The notes beneath the pieces were generated by a model, which was not told where the DNA came from, did no database searches, and was given only the letters and a program-made list of their open reading frames with translations. Position numbers and translations under genes: made by a program. DNA of 64,000 nucleotides from Micromonospora phaseoli (GTDB lineage: Bacteria > Actinomycetota > Actinomycetes > Mycobacteriales > Micromonosporaceae): NCBI RefSeq assembly GCF_900109115.1, contig NZ_FNYV01000001.1, positions 943,003-1,007,002 on the forward strand, written 5' to 3'. Positions 18,750 to 28,088 of this stretch are shown in pieces. How positions within the stretch are numbered: the first letter of the stretch is position 1; the number at the start of each line of letters is the position of its first letter.

Positions 18750-19264
18750 GTGAGCGGCGGGACGCAGTGCAGCCGGGTGCCGGCACGAGCGAGCGTGCGC
18801 GAGCGATCGGCACCGAACCGGTCCGCCTGCGCCCGCGGCGCATCCGGCTGGTCTGCTGGGTTTCGGCGGTCGTGGTGGTGGTCCTGTTCACCGTGATCGC
18901 CACCACGCTGACCGGTCCCACCGGCAACGGTTACGGCACCTTCCAACGCGGCGACCAGGTCGCCATGATCGGGCTCGGGGTGCTCTTCGCCCTTGCCGCC
19001 CTGCTCTTCACCCGTCCCCGGGTGGAGGCGGACGCACGGGGTGTCCGGGTCCGCAACATCGTCGGGTCGTACGAGCTGCCCTGGGAGGTGGTCCGGGGGA
19101 TCCGGTTCGACCGGGGTGCTCCGTGGGCAGCCCTGGAGCTGTACGACGACGACCTGCTGCCGGTGGTCGCGCTCCAGGCCGCCGACAAGCAACTCGCTGT
19201 CGACGGGGTGCGCGCCCTACGCCGGCTGCACCAGGCTCACCTCGCCGCGCTCGCCGGCCGCTGA
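18746..19264 (+). CDS. membrane protein with bacterial PH-like domain
   Basis: 172 aa. After an Arg-rich cytoplasmic N-terminus there are two transmembrane helices (about 35-55 and 75-93). A bacterial PH-like domain follows (RPRVEADARGVRVRNIVGSYELPWEVVRGIRF, then WAALELYDDDLLPVVALQAAD). This architecture is common in actinobacteria next to hisG and has no established function. The ATG overlaps the upstream stop as ATGA. Last gene of the hisE operon; a 24-bp perfect dyad follows 44 bases later. Confidence 0.82.
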   Translation: MSERRDAVQPGAGTSERARAIGTEPVRLRPRRIRLVCWVSAVVVVVLFTVIATTLTGPTGNGYGTFQRGDQVAMIGLGVLFALAALLFTRPRVEADARGVRVRNIVGSYELPWEVVRGIRFDRGAPWAALELYDDDLLPVVALQAADKQLAVDGVRALRRLHQAHLAALAGR

Positions 19265-19308
19265 TTTCCGTCCGCGCCGACCTGCGTCGCTTCCTGGTCG
19301 GGTTTCCC

Positions 19309-19359
19309 GAGATCTTGGAGAGTTTCCGTTCGCTACGAACGGAAACTCTCCAAGATCTC
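19309..19359. terminator. 24-bp perfect palindromic hairpin
   Basis: Arms 19309-19332 and 19336-19359 are exact reverse complements of 24 bases separated by the three-base loop CTA. The left arm begins GAGATCTTGGAGAG. There is no U tract. It follows the hisE-hisG operon and precedes the infC promoter, so it probably terminates the former. Confidence 0.65.
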
Positions 19360-19477
19360 CGTACGCCGGGCGAACGTCGGCCTGCCGTCAGGTGTGGGCG
19401 TGCATCCTGATCTTCGTTGGGCTGCGGGCTTGTGTGCGGTGGTGCGGGGGCGGGTAGCGAGGCTGAGGGTGCCCGGT

Positions 19478-19507
19478 TTGAGAGGTCGGTCGTTGGCGGT
19501 GTAGTGT
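19478..19507 (+). promoter_or_regulatory. candidate promoter of infC-rpmI-rplT
   Basis: TTGAGA at 19478-19483 and TAGTGT at 19502-19507 are separated by 18 bases. This would start transcription near 19514 and give a leader of about 250 bases before infC. Inferred from consensus match. Confidence 0.5.
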
Positions 19508-19667
19508 TGTGAAGTCGACCAGGCTGTCCGCATCTGCGGACGGCCATGAAAGTGGAGCGCCTGCTCCCACCCGAGTCGCCCCCTTCGGTGGCCGGGTCCG
19601 GTCCCCGGTTCCGGGCATGTCCCGGTCCCGGATGCGCGATCCTGTGATCGTGCTGACCGGTCGAGCG

Positions 19668-19698
19668 GGCCCTGGCATGCGCCGGGGCCTTCTGCTTT
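19668..19698 (+). terminator. attenuator-like hairpin in the infC leader
   Basis: A nine-pair stem 19668-19676 / 19681-19689 (one T-G pair) closes an ATGC tetraloop and is followed by TTCTGCTTT. It lies about 70 bases before infC in a long leader, consistent with transcription attenuation of the IF3/L35/L20 operon. The hairpin is seen; the function is inferred. Confidence 0.45.
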
Positions 19699-19764
19699 CC
19701 GGATCGGTTCCCACCGGGGAGCCGCGGGTCGGCCACGTATGAAGATCCGACTCGAGGAGGCCCC

Positions 19765-20433
19765 ATCAGCGTCGAACCACGCGTGAACGAGCAGATCCGG
19801 GCACGTGAGGTCCGACTGGTCGGCCCCGAGGGTGAGCAGGTGGGCATCGTCCCGCTGGAGCGCGCCCTTCAGCTGGCCGCGGACGTCGATCTGGACCTGG
19901 TCGAGGTTGCGCCGATGGCGCGCCCGCCGGTGTGCAAGCTCATGGACTTCGGCAAGTTCAAGTACGAGAGCGCACTGAAGGCGCGCGAAGCGCGGCGTAA
20001 CCAGCAGCAGACCGTCATCAAGGAGATGAAGCTCCGGCCGAAGATCGATCCGCACGACTACGAGACCAAAAAGGGTCACGTGGTGCGGTTCCTCAAGGCC
20101 GGCGACAAGGTCAAGGTGACGATCATGTTCCGCGGTCGCGAGCAGAGCCGCCCGGAGCTGGGCTACCGGCTCCTGCGTCGGCTCGAGTCCGAGATCACGG
20201 AACTGGGATATGTCGAGGCCGCCCCGAAGCAGGACGGTCGAAACATGATCATGGTTCTCGCCCCGCACCGGGCCGTCAAGGCCTCCGCGGTCGCCGCCAC
20301 GGCGTCTCGTGGTGGACCCCGGGAGCGGACCGCGGAGGAGCCCGCCACCGCGGTGGACGCCGAGTCCGCGGCGACCGGCGAGACCGCAGCAGCCGGTGAT
20401 ACCGGCACCGTCGCCGACAAAAGCGACGGGTAA
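19765..20433 (+). CDS. infC: translation initiation factor IF-3 (ATC start codon)
   Basis: 222 aa. The IF3 N-domain begins [22 protein letters not shown] and contains [14 protein letters not shown]. The C-domain has [20 protein letters not shown] and [19 protein letters not shown] low-complexity acidic Ala-rich tail of about 45 residues follows. The start is placed at ATC 19765, four bases after the strong GAGGAGG at 19754-19760. The GTG at 19783 has no ribosome binding site. Non-AUG/GUG starts (AUU, AUC) are known for infC and let IF3 repress its own translation, since IF3 discriminates against such starts. First gene of the infC-rpmI-rplT operon. Confidence 0.93.
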   Translation: MSVEPRVNEQIRAREVRLVGPEGEQVGIVPLERALQLAADVDLDLVEVAPMARPPVCKLMDFGKFKYESALKAREARRNQQQTVIKEMKLRPKIDPHDYETKKGHVVRFLKAGDKVKVTIMFRGREQSRPELGYRLLRRLESEITELGYVEAAPKQDGRNMIMVLAPHRAVKASAVAATASRGGPRERTAEEPATAVDAESAATGETAAAGDTGTVADKSDG

Positions 20434-20453
20434 CAGGGGAGAAGACGTTCCAC

Positions 20454-20648
20454 ATGCCGAAGATGAAGAGCCACACGGGGACGGGCAAGCGGGTCCGCGT
20501 GACCGGTAAAGGCAAGATCATGAAGCAGCAGGCCGGTCTGCGGCACAACCTGGAAAAGAAGCCGTCCACCCGTACCCGCCGGCTGACGGGCGTGGTCGAG
20601 GCCGCCAAGTCCGACGTCAAGCGCCTCAAGAAGCTGCTCGGCCGCTGA
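20454..20648 (+). CDS. rpmI: 50S ribosomal protein L35
   Basis: 64 aa basic protein, with the PKMKSHTGTGKRVRVTGKGKIM start and KPSTRTRRLTG core of L35. It starts 20 bases after infC behind a GGGGAGAAG purine block. It lies in the canonical infC-rpmI-rplT order and would be part of the large ribosomal subunit. Nothing unusual. Confidence 0.97.
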   Translation: MPKMKSHTGTGKRVRVTGKGKIMKQQAGLRHNLEKKPSTRTRRLTGVVEAAKSDVKRLKKLLGR

Positions 20649-20680
20649 CGCGCGCCACCTGAGCCCAAGAAGGAGTTGAG

Positions 20681-21073
20681 ATGGCACGCGTCAAGCGGGC
20701 TGTGAACGCCCAGAAGAAGCGCCGTACCCTGCTGGAGACCGCGAGTGGATACCGCGGTCAGCGCTCCCGGCTGTACCGCAAGGCCAAGGAGCAGGTGCTG
20801 CACTCGATGCAGTACGCCTACCGGGACCGTCGCGACCGCAAGGGCGACTTCCGGCAGCTGTGGATCCAGCGGATCAACGCGGGTGCCCGTGCCAACGGGA
20901 TGACCTACAACCGCCTGATCCAGGGCCTGCGTCTGGCCGGCATCGAGGTCGACCGCAAGATCCTGGCCGACCTGGCTGTCCACGACGCCGCCGCGTTCGC
21001 GGCGATCGTCGAGCTGGCCCGGGCCGCGGTCACGGCCGAGGGCACCGGCGGCGCGGCGGCCCAGGCCGCCTGA
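20681..21073 (+). CDS. rplT: 50S ribosomal protein L20
   Basis: 130 aa. [58 protein letters not shown] and [17 protein letters not shown] are standard L20 segments. An AAGGAG sequence precedes the ATG. The last 10-12 residues are an Ala/Gly-rich tail. L20 assembles early into 23S rRNA; in many bacteria it also controls this operon, but no L20-binding mimic was recognised here. A terminator-like hairpin follows. Confidence 0.97.
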   Translation: MARVKRAVNAQKKRRTLLETASGYRGQRSRLYRKAKEQVLHSMQYAYRDRRDRKGDFRQLWIQRINAGARANGMTYNRLIQGLRLAGIEVDRKILADLAVHDAAAFAAIVELARAAVTAEGTGGAAAQAA

Positions 21074-21090
21074 TCCCCGCACAGCGCAGC

Positions 21091-21120
21091 GAGGCGTCCC
21101 TCGGCGACGAGGGACGCCTC
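21091..21120. terminator. hairpin terminator after rplT
   Basis: A perfect 13-bp stem GAGGCGTCCCTCG / CGAGGGACGCCTC (21091-21103, 21108-21120) closes a GCGA tetraloop, 17 bases after the rplT stop. There is no U tract. It ends 22 bases before the next gene. Confidence 0.7.
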
Positions 21121-21142
21121 GCGCGTGTGTGGTGAGGACATC

Positions 21143-21940
21143 ATGCCCTTCACACCACGTACGCCGAGGGTGGTCGCCGCGCGTCGACTCCAGCGACGCC
21201 GCGAGCGCGACGCCACCGGCCGCTTCCTGGCCGAAGGGCCGCAGGCGGTCCGGGAGGCACTGAGTCGGCCGCGTACCGTCGTGGAGCTGTTCGGCACCCC
21301 CGCCGCTCTCGACGGGTACGCCGACCTCGCGGCAGCCGCCGCCGGTGCCGACGTACCCGTCTCCGAGGTGACCGACGACGCCCTCGCGGCGCTCGCTGAG
21401 ACCGTCGCTCCGCAGGGCCTGGTCGCCGTCTGCCGACACCTCGACGTGTCCCTGGAGGCCGCGCTGGCGAGCCGCCCACGGCTGGTCGCCGTGCTGGCCG
21501 GCATCCGTGATCCGGGCAACGCCGGCACGGTGTTGCGCACCGCCGACGCGGCCGGCGCGGGTGCCGTGATCTTCGCCGGGGAGGCGGTCGACCCGTACAA
21601 CGGCAAGTGCGTCCGCTCCTCCGCCGGCAGTCTCTTCCACGTCGACGTGGTGCGTGAGCGCGACCCGGCCGGGGTGCTCGCCGCGGCGCGGGCCGCCGGG
21701 CTCGCCGTGTTCGCCGCCACCGGTCACGGCGAGGAGAACCTGGACGATCTGGCCGACGACGGCCGGCTCCGGACACCCACCGCCTGGCTGTTCGGTTCCG
21801 AGGCGCACGGCCTTCCCGAGGAGCTGGCCGGGGACGCCGACGCCCGGGTCCGGGTGCCGCTGCACGGGCGGGCCGAGAGCCTCAACCTGGCTGCGGCAGC
21901 GGCGGTCTGCCTGTACGCTTCAGCGAGAGCACAGCGCTGA
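21143..21940 (+). CDS. SpoU/TrmH-family RNA 2-prime-O-methyltransferase
   Basis: 265 aa. An N-terminal substrate-binding L30e-like part (about 1-110) is followed by a SPOUT knot domain with the three SpoU motifs: GIRDPGNAGTVLRTADAAG, WLFGSEAHGLP and VPLHGRAESLNLAAAAAV. It methylates a ribose 2-prime-OH in rRNA or tRNA using SAM. By its position between rplT and pheS it is the common actinobacterial putative rRNA methyltransferase; the exact target is not known. ATG 21143 is chosen because GAGG (21134-21137) precedes it; a GTG at 21125 would overlap the terminator stem tail. Confidence 0.92.
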   Translation: MPFTPRTPRVVAARRLQRRRERDATGRFLAEGPQAVREALSRPRTVVELFGTPAALDGYADLAAAAAGADVPVSEVTDDALAALAETVAPQGLVAVCRHLDVSLEAALASRPRLVAVLAGIRDPGNAGTVLRTADAAGAGAVIFAGEAVDPYNGKCVRSSAGSLFHVDVVRERDPAGVLAAARAAGLAVFAATGHGEENLDDLADDGRLRTPTAWLFGSEAHGLPEELAGDADARVRVPLHGRAESLNLAAAAAVCLYASARAQR

Positions 21941-21979
21941 CCGGAGGTCACGCGCACCGCGACTAGGAGAGCAGCCCCC

Positions 21980-22042
21980 ATGGTGAACGCGCCACGGCGT
22001 TCGTTTAGCCAGCCCGCCGGTGTCGGCGGGCGGCGGGTCTGA
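21980..22042 (+). CDS. possible leader peptide upstream of pheS
   Basis: A 20-codon ORF starting at ATG 21980 behind AGGAG (21965-21969), reading MVNAPRRSFSQP and ending GGRRV. It contains only one Phe, so it is not a classic Phe attenuator peptide. It is listed because it overlaps mutually exclusive RNA stems before pheS. Weak. Confidence 0.25.
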   Translation: MVNAPRRSFSQPAGVGGRRV

Positions 22043-22074
22043 CCTGCTCCCCACGCGACTTCTACCGGCGGGCT
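22011..22074 (+). promoter_or_regulatory. alternative-pairing leader structure before pheS
   Basis: The segment AGCCCGCCGG (22011-22020) can pair either with CGGCGGGC (22024-22031, eight pairs) or with CCGGCGGGCT (22065-22074, ten perfect pairs). Two exclusive folds are the hallmark of attenuators. A TAGACT hexamer at 22095-22100 could be a separate pheS promoter, which would bypass this region. The pairing is seen; the function is inferred. Confidence 0.35.
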
Positions 22075-22147
22075 GCGGCACAGCCGCGCGTCCGTAGACT
22101 CGCTTCGCCGCCCCTGAGGCCGGCGCCGCCGTGAGGAGTGCCCGTAA

Positions 22148-23221
<1,074 letters not shown>

Positions 23222-23259
23222 GCGACGGGTACGAGTCACGGAGACGGTGGTTACGAGTC

Positions 23260-25839
23260 ATGCGAGTTTCTGTCAGTTGGCTGCGGGAGTACGTCGACAT
23301 CCCGGCCGACCTGCCCGTCGGTGAGTTGGAGCAGGCCCTGATCGACCTCGGTATCGAGGTCGAGTCCATCGTGGACCTGTCCGCCACGGTGACCGGGCAG
23401 TTGGTGGTCGGCGAGGTCCTGGAGATCGAGGAGCTGACCGGCTTCAAGAAGCCGATCCGGTTCTGCCGGGTGGACGTCGGCGCCGCAAACGGCACCGGCG
23501 AGCCGCAGGAGATCGTCTGCGGGGCACGCAACTTCGCCCCTGGTGACCGGGTCGCGGTGATCCTGCCCGGTGGCGTGCTGCCGGGTGGCTTCGCCATCGG
23601 CGCGCGCAAGACGTACGGGCGCAACTCCAACGGCATGATCTGCTCCGCCAGGGAACTGGGTCTGGGCGACGACCACGACGGCATCGTCGTGCTGCCGGCG
23701 GACACCCCGGCCAAGCCCGGCGACGACGCCCGGCCGGTGGTCGGGCTCGACGACATAGTCGTCGAGGTGGAGATCACCCCGGATCGGGGCTACCAGATGT
23801 CGCTGCGCGGGCTGGCCCGCGAACTGGCCCAGGCCCTCGGGGTCGGCTTCCGGGACCCGGGCCGCGTCCCCGCGACGGCCGGCACGACCGAGCCGGCGTA
23901 CCCGGTGCAGGTGCGCGACACGGTCGGCTGCGACCGGTTCGCGGCCCGACTGGTGCGCGGCGTCGACCCGACGGCGCAGACGCCGAACTGGATGCAGCAG
24001 CGGCTCACCGTCGCCGGCATCCGCAGCATCTCGCTGCCCGTCGACATCACCAACTACGTGATGCTCGAACTCGGCCAGCCGATGCACGCCTACGACGCCG
24101 ACCGGATCGCCGGCCCGCTCGTGGTCCGGCGGGCCGAGCCGGGCGAGAAGCTGACCACGCTCGACGGGGTGACCCGCGCGCTCGCGCCGGAGGACATGGT
24201 CATCTGCGACGCCGGGCTGCCGAACCCGCTCGCCGGCGAGGGCGCCGGTGTACCGATCTCGCTCGCTGCCGTGATGGGCGGCGAGACCAGCGAGGTGGTG
24301 GCGAGCACCGTGAACGTGCTCTTCGAGGCCGCGCACTGGGACCCGGTGATGGTCGGGCGAACCGCCCGCCGGCACAAGCTGTTCAGCGAGGCCGCGAAGC
24401 GCTGGGAGCGGGGCGTCGACCCGGCCCTGCCCCTGGTCGCCCTCGACCGGGCGGTCGCACTGCTCACCCGGCACGCGGGCGGCGACGCCGGCGCGGAGGT
24501 GCTGGACCTCGACCACGTCCGGCCGCGTACCCCGATCGTCCTGCCGGTCGACCTGCCCAGCCGGCGGGTCGGCGTGGACTACCCGCCGGCCCGGGTGATC
24601 GCCCTGTTGGAGCAGGTCGGCTGCACCGTCGCCCGGGGCGCCGACCGGTTGGCCGAGGACCCGGGCGACGCGGGTGTCGCCACTGTGGACGGCGAGGCGC
24701 TCAGCGTCACCCCGCCGACCTGGCGGCTCGACCTCACCGACCCGGCCGACCTGGTCGAGGAGGTGGCCCGCCTCGACGGGTACGCCAACGTGCCCTCGCT
24801 GCTACCGACCGCCCCGCCCGGTCGGGGGCTGACCTGGCAGCAGCGACGTAACCGGTCGGTGTCCCGCTCGCTGGCCGAGCGGGGGCACGTCGAGGTGCTC
24901 GCGCATCCGTTCGTCTCGCCCGGCTTCGCCGACCAGCTCGGCCTGCCCGAGGGCGACCCCCGCCGCCAGGCGGTGCGGCTGGCCAACCCGCTGTCGGAGG
25001 AGGAGCCGCTGCTGCGCACCATGCTGCTCGGCCCGCTGCTCGGCATCGTCAAGCGCAACCTCGGCCGTGGTCTGCGTGACCTGTCCCTCTACGAGATCGG
25101 CACGGTCTTCCACCCGCGTCCGGACGCCGGCAGCCCACCGGCGATGGGTGTCGACCGGCGACCCACCGACGCGGAGTTCGCCGTCGCCGACGCGGTCGTG
25201 CCGCACCAGCCCCGGCACGTCGCCGTCGTGCTGACCGGCGACGTCGAGCCGGCCGGCTGGTGGGGCGGCGGCCGGGCGGCCAACTGGGCCGACGCGGTCG
25301 AGGCGGGCCGCGCGGTCCTCGCCGCCGCCGGGGTGCCCGACTGGCGGGTCGAGGTGCGGGCCACCGAGTACGCCCCCTGGCATCCCGGCCGCTGCGCCGA
25401 GCTGCTGGTCGACGGGGTGGTCGTCGGGCACGCCGGCGAGCTGCACCCGGCGGTCGTGGCGACGCTGGAGCTGCCGCGGCGTACCTGCGCGATGGAGCTG
25501 GACCTGGACGCGCTGCCGGTGCCGCCGGTGGCGTCCGCGCCCACGGTCTCCGGTTTTCCGCCGGCGCTCATCGACGTGGCGCTCGTGGTGGACGACCAGG
25601 TCCCCGCCGAGGCGGTCCGGCAGGCCCTCGCCGAGGGCGCCGGTGAGCTGCTGGAGTCGGTGCGACTGTTCGACGTGTACGCCTCGGAGCAGCTCGGTGC
25701 CGGGCGCAAGTCGCTGGCCTACAAGCTCGCCTTCCGCGCACCGGACCGGACGCTGACCGTCGACGAGGCGGTCGCCGCCCGCGACGCCGCCGTGGCCCGC
25801 GCCGCCGAACTCTTCGGCGCCACCCTCCGAGGCGCCTGA
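23260..25839 (+). CDS. pheT: phenylalanyl-tRNA synthetase beta subunit
   Basis: 859 aa. It starts MRVSVSWLREYVDIP. A tRNA-binding EMAP-like domain follows (about 40-165), then the B3/B4 editing domain, B5 (about 420-500), the catalytic-like core and a C-terminal ferredoxin-fold anticodon-binding domain (about 765-859, SGFPPALIDVALVVDDQVPA to the end). It edits mis-charged Tyr-tRNA-Phe and binds the tRNA. No anomaly noted; length is slightly above the E. coli form, as usual in actinomycetes. A pair of GGGCCCC-centred repeats follows directly. Confidence 0.98.
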   Translation: MRVSVSWLREYVDIPADLPVGELEQALIDLGIEVESIVDLSATVTGQLVVGEVLEIEELTGFKKPIRFCRVDVGAANGTGEPQEIVCGARNFAPGDRVAVILPGGVLPGGFAIGARKTYGRNSNGMICSARELGLGDDHDGIVVLPADTPAKPGDDARPVVGLDDIVVEVEITPDRGYQMSLRGLARELAQALGVGFRDPGRVPATAGTTEPAYPVQVRDTVGCDRFAARLVRGVDPTAQTPNWMQQRLTVAGIRSISLPVDITNYVMLELGQPMHAYDADRIAGPLVVRRAEPGEKLTTLDGVTRALAPEDMVICDAGLPNPLAGEGAGVPISLAAVMGGETSEVVASTVNVLFEAAHWDPVMVGRTARRHKLFSEAAKRWERGVDPALPLVALDRAVALLTRHAGGDAGAEVLDLDHVRPRTPIVLPVDLPSRRVGVDYPPARVIALLEQVGCTVARGADRLAEDPGDAGVATVDGEALSVTPPTWRLDLTDPADLVEEVARLDGYANVPSLLPTAPPGRGLTWQQRRNRSVSRSLAERGHVEVLAHPFVSPGFADQLGLPEGDPRRQAVRLANPLSEEEPLLRTMLLGPLLGIVKRNLGRGLRDLSLYEIGTVFHPRPDAGSPPAMGVDRRPTDAEFAVADAVVPHQPRHVAVVLTGDVEPAGWWGGGRAANWADAVEAGRAVLAAAGVPDWRVEVRATEYAPWHPGRCAELLVDGVVVGHAGELHPAVVATLELPRRTCAMELDLDALPVPPVASAPTVSGFPPALIDVALVVDDQVPAEAVRQALAEGAGELLESVRLFDVYASEQLGAGRKSLAYKLAFRAPDRTLTVDEAVAARDAAVARAAELFGATLRGA

Positions 25840-25843
25840 GATG

Positions 25844-25896
25844 TAAGGAAGGGCCCCTTCTTAACGCCTCGCGTAGAGGAGGGGCCCCTTCTTAAC
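25844..25896. repeat. paired GGGCCCC-centred intergenic repeat
   Basis: Two near-identical units, TAAGGAAGGGCCCCTTCTTA (from 25844) and GAGGAGGGGCCCCTTCTTAA (from about 25876), lie about 30 bases apart immediately after pheT. Each is a small palindrome around GGGCCCC. A related inverted arrangement occurs at 29135-29172, so this looks like a dispersed genomic repeat that may double as a terminator. Confidence 0.7.
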
Positions 25897-26101
25897 ACCC
25901 GTCGGCGCTCGGCACTCGTCGGCGGGTACGGGTCGGCGCGTGCCGTTGGTGATGGCGGGGACGCGCAGGGTGACGGGTTGGCCGAAAGGTCAACACCGGT
26001 GGCTGTTTGGTTACCCGCGAGTTATGTCCGAGCGGTTAGCCTGCTTGGATTCCGAGTACCCGTCGACGACCACACCCCGCCACCCCCACGGGAGTCCCCT
26101 C

Positions 26102-27304
26102 ATGTCCGTTGATCGACCCGCCACGGTCGACGTCTGCATAGTCGGTGGTTGTGGCCGGGTGGGCCTGCCACTGGGCATCGCCTTCGCCGCCCGTGGGCTC
26201 TCCGTCGTGCTGTACGACATCAACGCCGACGCGGTTGCCACCGTCAACGCCGCCACGCTGCCCTTCGCCGAGGCGGGCGCCGCCGAGCCGCTCGCCGAGG
26301 CGGTCGCCGCCGGTCGGCTGCGAGCCACCACCGACCCGGCGTCGGTCGGTGTCTCCGAGCATCTGGTGGTCGTGGTGGGTACCCCGGTCGACGAGCACCT
26401 GAACCCGGATCTCGGTGCCGTGCCCCGGGCCCTGGAGCGCTGCGCCGAGCACCTGCGGGACGGGCAGCTGATCGTGTTGCGGAGCACCGTCTACCCGGGC
26501 GTGACCGCGCTGACCGAGAAGCTGCTGACCGGCAAGGGGGTGCACGCGGACGTCGCCTTCTGCCCCGAACGCATCGCCGAGGGGCACGCGATGACCGAGC
26601 TGTTCGCCCTGCCGCAGATCGTGGCGGCGCGCACGCCGGAGGCACTGGCGCGGGCGGAGAAGCTGTTCCGGCACCTGACCGACCGGATCGTGCCGCTGCT
26701 GCCCGAGGAGGCGGAGCTGGCGAAGCTGTTCACCAACACCTGGCGGTACATCAAGTTCGCCACCGCCAACCAGTTCTGGATGATGGCCAACGACTTCGGG
26801 CTGGACTTCGCCCGGATCCGGCACGCGGTGGCGTACGACTATCCGCGCGCGGCGGATCTGCCGATGCCCGGGTTCGCCGCCGGGCCGTGCCTGTTCAAGG
26901 ACACCATGCAGCTGGCGGCCTTCAACCGGAACAACTTCGTGCTCGGCCACTCGGCGATGCTGATCAACGAGGGGCTGCCGCTGTACCTGGTGTCCCGGCT
27001 GGAGGACCGGTTCGACCTGGCCAGCTCGACGGTGGGCATTCTCGGCATGGCCTTCAAGGGCGGCAGCGACGACCCCCGGGAGAGCCTGGCGTACAAGCTG
27101 CGCAAGATCCTGGCGCTCAAGACCCGGGAAACGTTGTGCACCGACCCGTACGTGGCCGACGAACGGTTCGTCGACCTGGACGAGGTGCTGCGCCGGGCGG
27201 ACCTGCTGGTCATCGCCGCGCCGCACGAGCAGTACGCCCGCCTCGACACCGACAAGCCGGTGATCGACATGTGGGGCCTGACCGGGCAGGGGGTGCGGGT
27301 GTGA
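26102..27304 (+). CDS. UDP-glucose/GDP-mannose dehydrogenase family protein (WecC-like)
   Basis: 400 aa NAD-dependent NDP-sugar dehydrogenase. The NAD-binding N-domain has VCIVGGCGRVGLPLGIAFAARG. The middle domain has FCPERIAEG, AKLFTNTWRYIKFATANQF and the catalytic cysteine in AGPCLFKDTMQL. The C-terminal sugar-binding domain starts near VGILGMAFKGGSDDPRES. It oxidises a 6-hydroxyl of an NDP-sugar to a uronic acid; the AGPC form resembles UDP-N-acetylmannosamine dehydrogenase. ATG 26102 matches the family N-terminus. The stop overlaps the next gene as GTGA. Part of a three-gene surface-glycan operon. Confidence 0.9.
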   Translation: MSVDRPATVDVCIVGGCGRVGLPLGIAFAARGLSVVLYDINADAVATVNAATLPFAEAGAAEPLAEAVAAGRLRATTDPASVGVSEHLVVVVGTPVDEHLNPDLGAVPRALERCAEHLRDGQLIVLRSTVYPGVTALTEKLLTGKGVHADVAFCPERIAEGHAMTELFALPQIVAARTPEALARAEKLFRHLTDRIVPLLPEEAELAKLFTNTWRYIKFATANQFWMMANDFGLDFARIRHAVAYDYPRAADLPMPGFAAGPCLFKDTMQLAAFNRNNFVLGHSAMLINEGLPLYLVSRLEDRFDLASSTVGILGMAFKGGSDDPRESLAYKLRKILALKTRETLCTDPYVADERFVDLDEVLRRADLLVIAAPHEQYARLDTDKPVIDMWGLTGQGVRV

Positions 27305-28080
27305 TCCCACGGGTCTCGGTGATCGTGCCGGTCTACAACGAGGGCGAGGCGATCGTCCGCTGCCTGGAGCGGATGCTGCGGGAGATGCTGCTCCCCGCCG
27401 AGGTGCTCATCGTGCACGACATGCCCGAGGACACCACGGTTCCGTACGTCGCGCAGATCGCCCGCAGCGATCCGCGGGTGCGGGCGGTGCTCAACACGTA
27501 CGGCCGGGGCCCGGCCAACGCGATCCGGTTCGGCATCGACGCGGCGCTGGCGCCGGTCACGGTGGTGACGATGGCCGACGGCTGTGATGATCCACGGCAG
27601 ATCGACGAGTTGGCCCGGCTGGTGGACCGGGGTGTGGTGGTCGCCGCCGCTTCCCGGTACATGCCGGGCGGCCAGCAGGTCGGCGGGCCGAGGCTGAAGC
27701 GGGCGATGTCCCGGTGGGCGGGGCGTAGCCTGTACTGGCTCGCCCGGGTGGGTACCCGGGACGCCACCAACAGCTTCAAGGCGTACGACACGGCGTTCGT
27801 CCGCGAGGTCGGCATCGAGTCGCGGACCGGTTTCGAGATCGGGCTGGAGTTGACGGCGAAGGCGACCCGGCTGCGGCTGCCGGTGGCCGAGATACCGACC
27901 ATCTGGCTGGACCGGCCGCTCGGCGAGTCCCACTTCGACCTGGGTCGCTTCCTCCCCGGCTACCTGCGCTGGTACCTGTTCGCCTACGGTCGACGGTTGA
28001 GCCGGGAGAAGCTGACCGCCCGGGTCGCGCCGGTGGTCGCGCCGACCGCGCACGGCACCGAGTACGAGAAGACGGCATAG
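27301..28080 (+). CDS. family 2 glycosyltransferase
   Basis: 259 aa GT-A glycosyltransferase. It opens RVSVIVPVYNEGEAIVRCLE, then VTVVTMADGCDDPRQID, where a DxD-like acidic pair is expected to bind metal and nucleotide. It continues with ASRYMPGGQQVGG and RDATNSFKAYDTAFV, resembling dolichol-phosphate-mannose-synthase-type enzymes. No transmembrane segment is clear. Donor and acceptor are unknown. The GTG overlaps the dehydrogenase stop, and the epimerase follows after eight bases. Confidence 0.88.
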   Translation: MIPRVSVIVPVYNEGEAIVRCLERMLREMLLPAEVLIVHDMPEDTTVPYVAQIARSDPRVRAVLNTYGRGPANAIRFGIDAALAPVTVVTMADGCDDPRQIDELARLVDRGVVVAAASRYMPGGQQVGGPRLKRAMSRWAGRSLYWLARVGTRDATNSFKAYDTAFVREVGIESRTGFEIGLELTAKATRLRLPVAEIPTIWLDRPLGESHFDLGRFLPGYLRWYLFAYGRRLSREKLTARVAPVVAPTAHGTEYEKTA

Positions 28081-28088
28081 GAGCGTAC

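Noticed and set aside
19509..19742. 77-codon ORF in the infC leader
   Set aside because: It has no ribosome binding site, starts at or before the inferred transcription start, and runs through the attenuator hairpin.
25977..25994. Stem GTTGGCC-GAAA-GGTCAAC with a GNRA loop before the NDP-sugar dehydrogenase, considered as a riboswitch part
   Set aside because: The surrounding sequence does not fit c-di-GMP, c-di-AMP or other riboswitch consensus known to me; left as an isolated hairpin.
26020..26060. tRNA-like D-arm segment TGTCCGAGCGGTTAGCC before the NDP-sugar dehydrogenase
   Set aside because: No acceptor stem, anticodon loop or T-arm consensus follows; a chance resemblance.
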